From JABCYV01 sp963696025 (GTDB lineage: Bacteria; Acidobacteriota; Terriglobia; Terriglobales; Acidobacteriaceae), in NCBI GenBank assembly GCA_963696025.1, contig CAVOII010000014.1, positions 558,001 to 622,000 of the forward strand: DNA of 64,000 nucleotides, read 5' to 3'. The notes beneath the pieces were generated by a model. It worked only from the letters and a program-made list of their open reading frames with translations, searched no databases and was not told where the DNA came from. A program made the translations under genes and the position numbers. Every line of letters starts with the position of its first letter. Position 1 is the first letter of the stretch. Of this stretch, positions 51,969-61,931 are shown piece by piece.

Positions 51969-53078
51969 TCACTCAAACTGAATCAGCACGATTTCAGGCG
52001 TCGTTCCTATACGCATCGGGGGACCCCAGGTGCCCGCACCATAAGAGGTATAAACCAGGAGCTTGCCCAAGCGCTGCAGACCATGGACGAATTTTCCGTA
52101 AATGCGGGAAGTGATCCAGGTGAAGGGAAAGAACTGGCCACCGTGTGTATGGCCGGAAAGCTGCAACGAAATGCCGGCTTCCTCGGCGATCGTCAAACGG
52201 TCCGGCCGATGGGTCAGTAGCACGCTGGCCCGGTTTGGGTCGAGGTCAGCCCGTTGCAGTATGGCCCGAAAGCGCTCGGGGCTGATCGAGTCACGGTCGT
52301 GAATGCCCACAACTTGCAAACCGTCAACCGTCACTTTCTCGTTGTTCAACACGCGCACGCCGGACTGTTTAACGGCATCGAGGTATTTGGCGGAATCAGA
52401 AAATTCTTCATGATTTCCGGTCACGAAGTATGTGCCCAAAGGGGCGGAAAATTTCGCCCACGGCGTGGCCAGCCGATATGTATCGGCGGCGGTGCCATCA
52501 TACATATCGCCTCCGATAAAGACGATGTCCGGGCGTAGGCGCGCCAGCTTCGCAACCAAGCGCCTCATGAACCAATAGCCCCTTACGTGGCCGAGATGAG
52601 TGTCGCTCACCAGCGCTGCAACCCGGCCGCGCCAAGACGCGGGCAGATTGGGCAAATTCACTTTGACTCGTCGCACCCGAGTCCAGGCGGCGTTCACCAC
52701 GCCATAGAAACTGACTAGCAATGCGCTGCCGAAGAGCGCAATCGCGAGGTATCGCCGCTCCACATGTACTCCAAAGAGCCGGGCGACGTCGTAAACAATC
52801 CAGCAAGAGCATGCGGCCAGGAAACAAAAACTCAAAACCCCCAGCCAGATTGCAGAAATCTTATAAAACAGGGCTACCAGCGGATGAGAGTAGCGCCAAG
52901 CCAGTAGCGAGGCAGCGATGAAACTGACCGACAGCAGAGCCAAGATGATTTGCAGGTACCAGATTCCGGTCAGACCAGGGTCTCTCCAAAACGCGGTCCA
53001 GGTTTCGTATAGAAATAAATGCGCAAGCAGCAGTATGGATTGAACAATGACTAACCAGATCGCAATTCGAGATCGCAC
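51969..53078 (-). CDS. Membrane metallophosphoesterase, YkuE/YaeI-like
   Basis: A 369-residue protein with four N-terminal membrane segments (residues ~5-25, 40-62, 75-97, 107-127) and a calcineurin-like phosphoesterase domain (about 150-369). The metal-binding motifs are all present: SDTHLGH, GGDMYD, GNHEEF, and SGHTHGGQFFPF. YkuE-type proteins have a lipid-related phosphoesterase role; the exact substrate here is unknown. It is separated by about 70 bases from the upstream-stranded neighbour (start at 51897) and is not clearly in an operon. Confidence 0.9.
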   Translation of the reverse strand: MRSRIAIWLVIVQSILLLAHLFLYETWTAFWRDPGLTGIWYLQIILALLSVSFIAASLLAWRYSHPLVALFYKISAIWLGVLSFCFLAACSCWIVYDVARLFGVHVERRYLAIALFGSALLVSFYGVVNAAWTRVRRVKVNLPNLPASWRGRVAALVSDTHLGHVRGYWFMRRLVAKLARLRPDIVFIGGDMYDGTAADTYRLATPWAKFSAPLGTYFVTGNHEEFSDSAKYLDAVKQSGVRVLNNEKVTVDGLQVVGIHDRDSISPERFRAILQRADLDPNRASVLLTHRPDRLTIAEEAGISLQLSGHTHGGQFFPFTWITSRIYGKFVHGLQRLGKLLVYTSYGAGTWGPPMRIGTTPEIVLIQFE

Positions 53079-53321
53079 TGTATTTACTTCTCCCAGAAAC
53101 TTAGATGAGATTCGAAGCGGTTAGGGCGCATTCCTCCCTTTAGCGGACGCTGGATTGATGCCCTTTCATGACCTATCCCGAAATCAAGGTCGCCGCGTCC
53201 CTCCAGGTAACTAGCTGGCGGTTACTGACGAGCGTAACCATAGTCATCTTGCCCAGGAGGCCATCTCTGATTCAATCTAGTCTCGCGGGTAACCAAAGTA
53301 TCTGGGAGTGGTCTCTTTCCT

Positions 53322-53984
53322 ATGAGTGATCCCAAGTCTTCTGCCGCGGGGGCGGATTGGACCCAACTCCTTACCGATCCCGACCTGGTTAGCCACCTGG
53401 GAGAACTGCTCCAAACTTACCGCGAAGCAGCACCCGAAAAGCGTGACGAAGCTCTGCTCGCCGCCATGGGGCGAATCAAAGGCTCGAATGCAAAAACCCC
53501 CGTATCGCTTAAGTCGCCAGCGGCTGTGCCTCCAGCAGCGCCGCCAGTCGTAACCGACGCAGCGTCCTCGCCTCCGTTCGAACCGGACATTTTCACTCCC
53601 TCCTGGGGACAAGATCGGCGCCGTTATCCGCGTATGAAATGCTTTGTCGCGGTCGAATTGAGAGTAGGGGGTTCTGCAACTCCCATCTGGGGTAATCTTG
53701 CCAATACCAGTCTCGGAGGATGCTTTGTTGAGACCGCCACTCCGGTGCCGTCAGGGGTCAATGTAGAAATCGGTCTGTGGTTGGCAAACGGCAAAATTTG
53801 GATCAAGGGCATCATTCTCACTGGCATCGTCACCAAGAGCAGTCCATCCTTCGGGGTCCGTGTCCGCTACGCCGAGCTTGAACCGGCCGAACGCGAGTCC
53901 CTGCGTCACTTCCTTAAGTTCGTGGAGAGCACTACCAAAGGCTACAACAGCGACAATGGATACTTGGCGCAAATGAAGCGCTAA
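53322..53984 (+). CDS. PilZ-domain c-di-GMP-binding protein
   Basis: A 220-residue cytoplasmic protein. Residues 1-100 are a helical, Pro/Ala-rich head with no known domain. The PilZ domain (about 103-210) has the two ligand motifs: the Arg pattern QDRRRYPRMKC and NTSLGG (the D/N-x-S-x-x-G motif). It should bind cyclic di-GMP and relay it to surface or motility functions. A GGDEF protein lies 9 kb downstream, but the two are not linked by operon. Confidence 0.88.
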   Translation: MSDPKSSAAGADWTQLLTDPDLVSHLGELLQTYREAAPEKRDEALLAAMGRIKGSNAKTPVSLKSPAAVPPAAPPVVTDAASSPPFEPDIFTPSWGQDRRRYPRMKCFVAVELRVGGSATPIWGNLANTSLGGCFVETATPVPSGVNVEIGLWLANGKIWIKGIILTGIVTKSSPSFGVRVRYAELEPAERESLRHFLKFVESTTKGYNSDNGYLAQMKR

Positions 53985-54265
53985 TCTCTAAATTCCGGCA
54001 ATTCCTTTTTCTCAGATCCTGCCTTTGCACAGGATCCTGAGCCCAAAAAATCATCAACCAAACTTGGTGCGAATTGTGGGACGTGTCCATTCTTGCGCTC
54101 CAACATTAAACGATTCTTAACCCTTTGGGGCACACCTCCGCAGAACTTGGTAAACTGCTTACTGTACGGACCCCACAGGTTCTTGTCGCCCAGTTCACGC
54201 GTCTGCCTCTGATTGCGGGCAAACGATCTTCATAATTAGCCACACCTTGGAAAGGAGACGTCCTC

Positions 54266-56350
54266 ATGGTAGCTAGCGAGCAGATCCTGCTGACCAGCAC
54301 CCAACTAGACACCCTCAGCATTAATACCATTCGCACTCTGGCGATGGACGCAGTCCAGAAGGCGAACTCGGGACATCCGGGCGCGCCCATGGGGTTGGCG
54401 CCTACGGCTTATTGCTTGTGGCAGCAATTTCTACGCTACGATCCCGCTTATCCCGTCTGGCCCAATCGCGATCGTTTTATCCTCTCGAATGGCCACGCTT
54501 CGATGCTGTTGTATGCCTTGCTTCATCTCACCGGCGTGCGCGGGGTCAATCCGGAATATGCGCAAGTGGGTGAGTTTGCAGTCACGCTGGACGACATAAA
54601 GCACTTCCGTCAAATCGATAGCAAGACCCCGGGCCATCCCGAATATCGCCTGACGGCTGGTGTGGAGACCACGACCGGACCGCTCGGGCAGGGGGTGGGC
54701 AACAGCGTGGGTATGGCCATTGCCGGCAACTGGCTGGCGGCGCACTTCAACCGGCCGGGCTTCGAAGTATTCAGTTACAACGTGTATGCCATGTGCGGCG
54801 ACGGCGACCTCATGGAAGGCGTTGCCAGCGAAGCCGCATCTCTGGCGGGGCATCTGAAGCTGCCGAATCTGTGCTGGATTTACGACAATAACCGCGTCAC
54901 CCTGGATGGTCCCGCTGATTGGTCTTTCACCGAGGATGTAGGCGCGCGTTTCGCTGCCTATGGTTGGAACGTAACCCATGTCACCGATGCCAATGACCTC
55001 AACCTGCTTTCCAAAGCCTACAACAATTTCCTGCAAACCAACGATCGGCCGACGCTGATCGTGGTCAACAGTCACATCGGGTACGGCTCGCCACACAAGC
55101 AGGACACCAACGCCGCGCATGGTGAAGCCTTAGGCGAAGATGAGGTTCGGCTGACCAAGAAATTTTACGGCTGGCCTGAAGATGCGCACTTTCTGGTGCC
55201 GGATGGTGTGCTTCAACATTTTCAGGAAGGGATCGGAAAACGGGGAAGGGAGTTGAGTCAAGAGTGGGCAAAGCGGTTCGCCGATTACGGCAAGAAATAT
55301 CCTGAACTGGCGGACCAGATCAACCGCATGCAGCACCGCGGACTTCCTGAGGGATGGGACAGGAACTTGCCGTCATTTCCCGCCGACCCCAAGGGCGTGG
55401 CTACTCGCGAAAGCGGCGGAAAGGTCCTCAACGCACTCGCGGAAAATGTTCCCTGGATGGTCGGTGGTTCCGCCGATCTGGCGACTTCTGACCGGACCAG
55501 ACTCAAGTTCGATGGCGCCGGAGACTTCCAGCCTGGGAGCTATGGCGGACGCAATTTGCACTTTGGAGTTCGCGAACATGCCATGGGTGCGGCCCTCAGC
55601 GGACTCTCGCTGTGCAAGATACGGCCATTCAGTGGCACCTTCTTCAACTTCAGCGATTACATGCGACCTTCGATCAGGCTGGCCGCGATCATGGAAATTC
55701 CCACCATCTACATCTTCACCCATGACTCGATTTGCCTGGGGGAGGACGGTCCGACGCACGAACCCGTTGAGCAGTTGGCAGCGTTGCGCGCGATGCCTGG
55801 GTTGATGCTTCTGCGTCCGGCGGACGCAAATGAGGTCGTGGAAGCGTGGAAGGTCATCATCCAACTCCGCGATAGGCCGGTGGCTCTGGTACTGACAAGG
55901 CAGGCCGTCCCGACATTTGACCGCTCGAAGTACGGAGCTGCGTCAGGAGTGGCCAAGGGAGCCTACATTGTGGCGGATGCGCCCGAGGGCAAACCCGAGG
56001 TCATCTTGATGGGAACCGGCAGTGAAGTTTCCCTCTGCGTTGAAGCGTACGAACAACTGAAGTCCCAGGGAATCAAGGCGCGCGTAGTCAGCATGCCGTC
56101 GTGGGATCTCTTTGAACGCCAAGACGAGGGTTATCGAAATCAAGTCCTGCCTCCACAGGTAAAGGCGCGAGTCTCGGTGGAGGCTGCGGCCACGTTCGGT
56201 TGGTCACGTTACCTGGGCCCAACCGGTATCGCAATCGGGATGCACAGATTCGGAGCATCCGCGCCCCTAAAGGACGTGTTGAAGAAATTTGGTTTTACAA
56301 CTGAAAAGGTTGTCGCCGCAGCTCGCGAGGCCATCTCGCGATCTAAATAA
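54266..56350 (+). CDS. tkt: Transketolase
   Basis: Thiamine-diphosphate enzyme moving two-carbon units between ketoses and aldoses. The 694-residue protein has the N-terminal signature DAVQKANSGHPGAPMGLAPT, the ThDP site CGDGDLMEGVASEAASLAGH then IYDNNRVT, and later GVREHAMGAALSGLSL, plus THDSICLGEDGPTHEPVEQL. The length is normal. AAAGGAG lies upstream of the ATG at 54266. It heads the sugar-phosphate operon, about 30 bases before the next gene. Confidence 0.96.
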   Translation: MVASEQILLTSTQLDTLSINTIRTLAMDAVQKANSGHPGAPMGLAPTAYCLWQQFLRYDPAYPVWPNRDRFILSNGHASMLLYALLHLTGVRGVNPEYAQVGEFAVTLDDIKHFRQIDSKTPGHPEYRLTAGVETTTGPLGQGVGNSVGMAIAGNWLAAHFNRPGFEVFSYNVYAMCGDGDLMEGVASEAASLAGHLKLPNLCWIYDNNRVTLDGPADWSFTEDVGARFAAYGWNVTHVTDANDLNLLSKAYNNFLQTNDRPTLIVVNSHIGYGSPHKQDTNAAHGEALGEDEVRLTKKFYGWPEDAHFLVPDGVLQHFQEGIGKRGRELSQEWAKRFADYGKKYPELADQINRMQHRGLPEGWDRNLPSFPADPKGVATRESGGKVLNALAENVPWMVGGSADLATSDRTRLKFDGAGDFQPGSYGGRNLHFGVREHAMGAALSGLSLCKIRPFSGTFFNFSDYMRPSIRLAAIMEIPTIYIFTHDSICLGEDGPTHEPVEQLAALRAMPGLMLLRPADANEVVEAWKVIIQLRDRPVALVLTRQAVPTFDRSKYGAASGVAKGAYIVADAPEGKPEVILMGTGSEVSLCVEAYEQLKSQGIKARVVSMPSWDLFERQDEGYRNQVLPPQVKARVSVEAAATFGWSRYLGPTGIAIGMHRFGASAPLKDVLKKFGFTTEKVVAAAREAISRSK

Positions 56351-56384
56351 ATTGAGTTGGATTACCTGCAATCGTGAGGTGAAT

Positions 56385-59276
56385 ATGACGTCGACTGGAA
56401 TTCTTGAAACCGCAAAAACCATCAACCCCCTCAAAGACCTCCTAAAGTACGGCCAGTCCGTTTGGCTGGACTACATCCGGCGCAAGCTCATCACCAGCGG
56501 CGAGCTCCAGCGCCTGATCGATGAAGATGGCCTTCGCGGCATGACCTCGAATCCCGCCATCTTTGAAAAAGCCATCGCTGGCAGTACCGATTATGCCGAT
56601 CTTTTGAAATCACTGCAGCCCAAGACTGATCTCGACGCCAAGGCGCGCTACGAGATTCTCGCCATCCGCGACATTCAGGATGCCGCTGATATTCTTCGTC
56701 CAGTTTACGAAAGCTCGAAACGCCGCGACGGTTACGTCAGTCTGGAAGTTTCTCCCTATCTAGCTCGCGATACCCAAGGCACGCTGGCGGAAGCGCGGCG
56801 ACTGTGGCAGGCAGTCGCACGAGGAAACGTGATGATCAAAGTTCCGGGCACTCCCGAAGGCATCCCGGCATTCCAGCAACTGATCAGCGAAGGCATCAAC
56901 ATCAACGTTACTCTGCTCTTCTCCCAGAAGGTCTACGAGAAAGTAGCCGAAGCTTACATCGCCGGTGTGGAACAGCTGGCAGGTCGCGAAGGTGATATCG
57001 GCCGATCGGCTAGCGTAGCCAGCTTCTTCATCAGCCGCATCGATAATTCAGTTGATTCCATCGTCGGCGACCGGCTCAAGGCCTCGAAAGATCCGCGCGA
57101 ACAGGAACAACTGAAAAGCATTCTAGGTAAGGTGGCGATCGCTAATGGCAAGTTGGCCTACGAAAGCTACCAGGCCATCTTCAATACCGCCCGCTGGAAG
57201 GCGCTGGCCGCCAAAGGAGGACAGACGCAGCGCGTGCTTTGGGCCAGCACTAGCACGAAGAATCCGAAGTACAGCGATGTGATGTATGTGGAAGAGCTGA
57301 TTGGTCCGGACACCGTGAACACCATCCCGCCGGCGACTCTCGACGCATTCCGCGATCACGGACACCCGCGCGCCAGTTTGACCGAGAATCTTGAATCGGC
57401 CAGACAAACCATGAAGACATTGGCCGCATTGGGGATCTCCATCGACGAAGTAACCGACAAGCTGACCGAGGATGGGGTCCGATTATTCGCCGAGGCTTTC
57501 GACAAACTCCTGGAAGCAGTGGAAAAGAGCACGAAATCCCAGGTCACTCCAAAGGTGAGCCGCCAAACCTACAAACTGCCAAACGCACTCGCCGCTGCCG
57601 TAAAGACCAACGTCGATGACTGGCGCGCCGCCGGTAAAGTGCGTCGACTGTGGCAGCGCGATGCCTCCTTGTGGACTGGCACCGACGAAGCCAACTGGTT
57701 GGGTTGGCTCGGCATCACCGAGGACCAGATTGCCCACAGCCAGACCTTCCGTCAGCTAGCGGAGGAGGTCAAGAAGGACGGTTTCACCGATATTCTCCTA
57801 CTTGGCATGGGCGGTTCCAGCCTCTGCCCCGAAGTGCTGCGAATGACCTTCGGTAAGATCGCTGGTTTTCCCGAACTGCACGTGCTCGACTCGACCGATC
57901 CGGCGCAGATCAGGACGATCCAAAGCAAAGTGAATTTGGCGAAGACTCTGTTTGTGGTCTCCAGCAAATCGGGTACTACTCTGGAGCCGAATATTTTCAA
58001 GCAGTACTTCTTCGAGCAGGTGAAACAGGTGATGGGCGTGGAAAAAGCCGCCAACCGTTTTATCGCCATCACCGATCCGGGATCGAAAATGCAACAAGTG
58101 GCCGAGGCCGACCGCTTCCGCCACATCTTTTACGGTTTGCCAAGCATAGGCGGCCGCTATTCTGCTCTGTCGAATTTCGGTTTTGTGCCCGCTGCCCTAA
58201 TGGGTCTCGATACCGCCAAGTTTCTCGATCGCACAGAAGAAATGGTTGAGGCTTGCGCTTCCTGTGTCCCGGTGGATGAGAACCCCGGCGTGGTGCTTGG
58301 AATCATCCTGGGCACAGCGGCGAAGAATGGCCGCGACAAGGTCACCCTTATCACCTCGCCAGGAATCTTCGACTTGGGAGCATGGCTCGAACAGCTGCTG
58401 GCTGAATCCACGGGCAAGCAAGGCAAAGGCATCATCCCTGTCGATCGCGAAGAATTGGGGTCTCCCGACGTCTACGGCAACGACCGCGTATTTGCCTACG
58501 TTCGTTTGGATTCCGCTCCAGACACGGCGCAGGACGCAAAGATTGCGGCTTTGGAACAGGCTGGCCAACCGGTTGTCCGTATCACCGTCGGCGATACTTT
58601 GGACGTGGGCCAGGAATTCTTCCGCTGGGAAATCGCAACCGCCGTTGCCGGATCGATCATCGGTATCAACGCATTCAATCAACCTGATGTTGAGGCCAGC
58701 AAGATTGCTACCCGCAATTTGACCACCGAATACGAGAGGACTGGCTCCCTTCCCGTCGAAAAACCGATTCTTGAGGACGACGGCATCAAGTTATTTACCG
58801 ACGGTAGAAATGCAGACGCATTGGCCAAGGCTGCGGGTTCCGACAAATCATTGGTCAGCTATCTCCGCGCGCATTTGAATCGCTTAGCAGCGGGTGACTA
58901 CTTCGCTCTCCTTGCCTACATTCAGATGAATTCCGAACATGAATCGCGCTTACGGGAACTGCGTCTTGCCCTGCGTGCCAGGAAGCACGTGGCCACCTGC
59001 CTGGAATTTGGCCCACGCTTCCTCCATTCCACCGGTCAGGCGTATAAGGGCGGACCGAACAGCGGAGTCATTCTGCAACTAACCTGCGACGACGCTGTGG
59101 ACTTGCCGGTCCCCGGACAGAAGTACACCTTCGGAGTAGTCAAGGCGGCACAGGCGCGCGGGGACTTTCAGGTTTTGGCTGAGCGCGGGCGCCGGGTGTT
59201 ACGTGTTCATTTGGGTAAGGATCTGGAATCGGGTCTGACAAAATTGGCGGTAGCTTTCCGCGCAGCGCTGAACTAA
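56385..59276 (+). CDS. Bifunctional transaldolase / glucose-6-phosphate isomerase
   Basis: A fused enzyme of 963 residues. Residues ~10-375 are transaldolase (VWLDYIRRKLITSGELQRLI, GMTSNPAIFEKAI, and the Schiff-base Lys in NVMIKVPGTPEGIPAF). Residues ~420-960 are phosphoglucose isomerase (LLGMGGSSLCPEVLRMTFGK, VVSSKSGTTLEPNIFKQYFF, GGRYSALSNFGFVPAALMG, and a late His-Glu region). The ATG at 56385 has GAGG five bases upstream; the frame is open from 56289 inside tkt but is rejected. The fusion links the non-oxidative branch directly to glucose-6-phosphate. Confidence 0.95.
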   Translation: MTSTGILETAKTINPLKDLLKYGQSVWLDYIRRKLITSGELQRLIDEDGLRGMTSNPAIFEKAIAGSTDYADLLKSLQPKTDLDAKARYEILAIRDIQDAADILRPVYESSKRRDGYVSLEVSPYLARDTQGTLAEARRLWQAVARGNVMIKVPGTPEGIPAFQQLISEGININVTLLFSQKVYEKVAEAYIAGVEQLAGREGDIGRSASVASFFISRIDNSVDSIVGDRLKASKDPREQEQLKSILGKVAIANGKLAYESYQAIFNTARWKALAAKGGQTQRVLWASTSTKNPKYSDVMYVEELIGPDTVNTIPPATLDAFRDHGHPRASLTENLESARQTMKTLAALGISIDEVTDKLTEDGVRLFAEAFDKLLEAVEKSTKSQVTPKVSRQTYKLPNALAAAVKTNVDDWRAAGKVRRLWQRDASLWTGTDEANWLGWLGITEDQIAHSQTFRQLAEEVKKDGFTDILLLGMGGSSLCPEVLRMTFGKIAGFPELHVLDSTDPAQIRTIQSKVNLAKTLFVVSSKSGTTLEPNIFKQYFFEQVKQVMGVEKAANRFIAITDPGSKMQQVAEADRFRHIFYGLPSIGGRYSALSNFGFVPAALMGLDTAKFLDRTEEMVEACASCVPVDENPGVVLGIILGTAAKNGRDKVTLITSPGIFDLGAWLEQLLAESTGKQGKGIIPVDREELGSPDVYGNDRVFAYVRLDSAPDTAQDAKIAALEQAGQPVVRITVGDTLDVGQEFFRWEIATAVAGSIIGINAFNQPDVEASKIATRNLTTEYERTGSLPVEKPILEDDGIKLFTDGRNADALAKAAGSDKSLVSYLRAHLNRLAAGDYFALLAYIQMNSEHESRLRELRLALRARKHVATCLEFGPRFLHSTGQAYKGGPNSGVILQLTCDDAVDLPVPGQKYTFGVVKAAQARGDFQVLAERGRRVLRVHLGKDLESGLTKLAVAFRAALN

Positions 59277-59360
59277 TTTCCTTCTCCGTGTCGATGTCTG
59301 TAGACTATGTATCGGCTACAGGCCCTACGGAAACGATTTAACAGGGGATAAGGAGCGGTT

Positions 59361-60356
59361 ATGCGCGTGGGCATGGTTGGTCTGGGCAAAATGGGCGCCA
59401 ACATGACACGGCGCCTGATGCGCGGCGGCCATGAACTGGTGGTCACGGACCTCAGTGCCGAAAACGTGAAGCAGGTGGCCGGTGAAGGCGCGATTGCCTC
59501 AGCCTCCCTCGACGATTTCGTCAACAAGCTTGGCAAGCCGCGCGTTGCCTGGCTGATGGTGCCCGCCGGCGGGCCCACCGAGCAGATCGTCCAGGCGTTG
59601 TCCCAGCGCATGCAGGCAGGTGACATTCTGATCGACGGCGGAAACTCCTATTTCAAAGATGACGTCCGCCGCTCCAAGCAGCTTAAGGAAAAAGGTATCC
59701 ATTACCTCGATGTGGGCACCAGCGGCGGAGTTTGGGGTATTGATCGCGGCTACTGCATGATGATTGGCGGACCCAAGGAAGCGGTGCAACTCCTCGATCC
59801 CATTTTCAAAACGCTGGCGCCGGGGCGGGGAGGCATTCCGCGGACGCCCGGGCGTGAAAAAATGCCCGGAACCGCGGAAGACGGATACATATACTGCGGT
59901 CCCTCCGGCGCTGGACACTTCGTCAAGATGGTCCACAACGGAATCGAGTACGGGCTGATGCAAGCCTACGCGGAAGGCTTCGACATTTTCCGCAACGCCA
60001 GTAGTAAGGAGATCGGGGAGGACTACCGCTACGATCTCAATCTGGCCGACATCGCCGAAGTTTGGCGCCGAGGCAGCGTTGTCAGCTCCTGGTTGCTCGA
60101 TTTGACCGCGATGGCACTGGCGGAAAATCCCACACTTGCGGAATACACTGGTTTCGTCCAGGACTCAGGTGAAGGCCGCTGGACCATCCAGGCGGCAATT
60201 GACGAAGCCGTACCAGTCGATGTTCTCTCAGCCGCACTGTTCACTCGTTTCCGTTCGCGTCAGGAACATACTTTTGCGGAAAAAGTGCTCTCCGCCATGC
60301 GTCAAAAATTTGGCGGTCACGTGGAACCGAAAGCAGCCGCCCAGAAAACAGCGTAG
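59361..60356 (+). CDS. gnd: 6-phosphogluconate dehydrogenase, decarboxylating (short, NAD-type)
   Basis: Oxidises 6-phosphogluconate to ribulose-5-phosphate and CO2. The 331-residue length places it in the short GntZ/YqeC group rather than the ~470-residue type. The N-terminus MRVGMVGLGKMGANMTRRLM is the dinucleotide fold; the Asp in LVVTDLSAENV after strand 2 suggests NAD preference. GTSGGVWGIDRGYCMMIGG and SGAGHFVKMVHNGIEYGLMQ are the catalytic regions (Lys and Asn conserved). It is followed 15 bases later by zwf. Confidence 0.93.
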   Translation: MRVGMVGLGKMGANMTRRLMRGGHELVVTDLSAENVKQVAGEGAIASASLDDFVNKLGKPRVAWLMVPAGGPTEQIVQALSQRMQAGDILIDGGNSYFKDDVRRSKQLKEKGIHYLDVGTSGGVWGIDRGYCMMIGGPKEAVQLLDPIFKTLAPGRGGIPRTPGREKMPGTAEDGYIYCGPSGAGHFVKMVHNGIEYGLMQAYAEGFDIFRNASSKEIGEDYRYDLNLADIAEVWRRGSVVSSWLLDLTAMALAENPTLAEYTGFVQDSGEGRWTIQAAIDEAVPVDVLSAALFTRFRSRQEHTFAEKVLSAMRQKFGGHVEPKAAAQKTA

Positions 60357-60371
60357 ACTTCCCACGATTTT

Positions 60372-61931
60372 ATGGACGAGGGTAAAGCAATGGCCCAGAC
60401 AGAGGTGACGCCAGTAGTGCAACAGCCGCGAATCGGAAGGGTAGCTGATCCTTGCACCATGGTGATCTTCGGAGCAGCTGGTGATCTGACTCGCCGCAAA
60501 CTAATCCCAGCTCTCTATAACCTGGCGAAGAGCGAATTGTTGTCGCGTGAATTTGCAGTCGTGGGGGTGGCACGGTCGAAAATGTCCACCGACGACTTCC
60601 GCAAGAAAGCCACCGAAGATATCAAGGAATTTGCCACCGAAAAAGTCGACTCCGACGTGTGGGAGTGGTTTGTACGCCGCATGTATTACTTCGCCGGCGA
60701 CTTCGGCGATAAAAACCTCTACTCAGAGCTGAAAGATTTTCTCGACAACGTAGACCGGGACCACTCCACTCACGGCAACCACTTGTACTACATGGCGACG
60801 TCCGCTAATTACTTCGGCCCCGTAATCGAGCAACTGGCTGCGGTCGGACTTATCGAAGAGAAAAATCAGCAGTGGCGGCGGGTGATTATCGAGAAACCCT
60901 TTGGCCACGATTTGGAATCTGCCCGCGCGCTGAACCAGCAGCTTCTACGCGTGGCAGGAGAAAAGCAGATCTACCGCATTGATCATTACCTGGGCAAGGA
61001 AACGGTCCAGAATATTTTGGCGTTGCGCTTCGCCAACGGAATTTTCGAACCGATCTGGAATCGCCGCTATATCGATCACATTCAGATTTCCGTTGCCGAA
61101 ACGGTGGGGGTGGAGGGGCGCGGCAGCTACTACGATCAAGCCGGGACATTGCGCGACATGGTGCCCAACCATATCATGCAACTCATCAGTCTTACAGCCA
61201 TGGAACCTCCGGTCTCCTTCCGAGCCGACGCTGTCCGCGATGAACAAGGCAAAATCCTGCACGCCATCCAACCCCTGAGTGCGGAAGATGTCTTGAGCCG
61301 CACCGTCCGGGGTCAGTACGGGGAAGGGTTCATCGGCGGAGAACGTGTGCCGGCTTATCGCGGCGAGGACGGCGTGCCTGAGGACTCCAAGACAGAAACC
61401 TTTGTAGCCATGAAGTTGTCGATTGACAACTGGCGCTGGGCCGATGTTCCTTTCTATCTGCGCACCGGAAAACGTATGCCCGGCCGCCACACTCATATAC
61501 TCATTCAGTTCCGCCGCGCTCCCTTGGTGTTGTTCCGCGACACTCCGGTTGACGCGCTCATGCCCAACCAGATGGTGCTTCACATTCAACCGGAGGAGGG
61601 CATCTCATTGCGATTCGCCGCCAAGGTCCCCGGACCATCTATGCGCCTGGGTGCGGTCGACATGAGCTTCCAGTACCAGGACTACTTCGGATCGCAGGCC
61701 AGCACCGGCTATGAGCGGCTGTTGCATGATTGCATGATCGGAGACGCCACACTTTTCCAACGGGCCGACATGGTGGAGGCCGGGTGGTGTGTAGTCAGTC
61801 CCGTGCTGGATGTATGGAAAGCCTTGCCGCCCCGCAATTTTCCTAATTACCCGGCGGGAACCTGGGGTCCCAGGGAGGCCGACGAGCTGTTGGAACGGGA
61901 CGGCCGCCACTGGAGGAACGCCGAAAAATGA
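60372..61931 (+). CDS. zwf: Glucose-6-phosphate 1-dehydrogenase
   Basis: First oxidative enzyme of the pentose phosphate path. The 519-residue protein has the nucleotide site IFGAAGDLTRRKLIPALYNL, the active-site peptide YRIDHYLGKETVQNILALRF, and the late motif KRMPGRHTHILIQF. An ATG at 60390 (MAQTEVTPVV) is an equally possible start and has no effect on the domain. The stop overlaps the glk start (ATGA). Confidence 0.96.
   Translation: MDEGKAMAQTEVTPVVQQPRIGRVADPCTMVIFGAAGDLTRRKLIPALYNLAKSELLSREFAVVGVARSKMSTDDFRKKATEDIKEFATEKVDSDVWEWFVRRMYYFAGDFGDKNLYSELKDFLDNVDRDHSTHGNHLYYMATSANYFGPVIEQLAAVGLIEEKNQQWRRVIIEKPFGHDLESARALNQQLLRVAGEKQIYRIDHYLGKETVQNILALRFANGIFEPIWNRRYIDHIQISVAETVGVEGRGSYYDQAGTLRDMVPNHIMQLISLTAMEPPVSFRADAVRDEQGKILHAIQPLSAEDVLSRTVRGQYGEGFIGGERVPAYRGEDGVPEDSKTETFVAMKLSIDNWRWADVPFYLRTGKRMPGRHTHILIQFRRAPLVLFRDTPVDALMPNQMVLHIQPEEGISLRFAAKVPGPSMRLGAVDMSFQYQDYFGSQASTGYERLLHDCMIGDATLFQRADMVEAGWCVVSPVLDVWKALPPRNFPNYPAGTWGPREADELLERDGRHWRNAEK

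Noticed and set aside
54011..54041. Hairpin (11-base stem with one bulge) between the PilZ gene and tkt as a terminator
   Set aside because: No T-run follows on either strand; adjacent T5 and A6 extend pairing but do not make a terminator. Could still be a 3'-end stabiliser.
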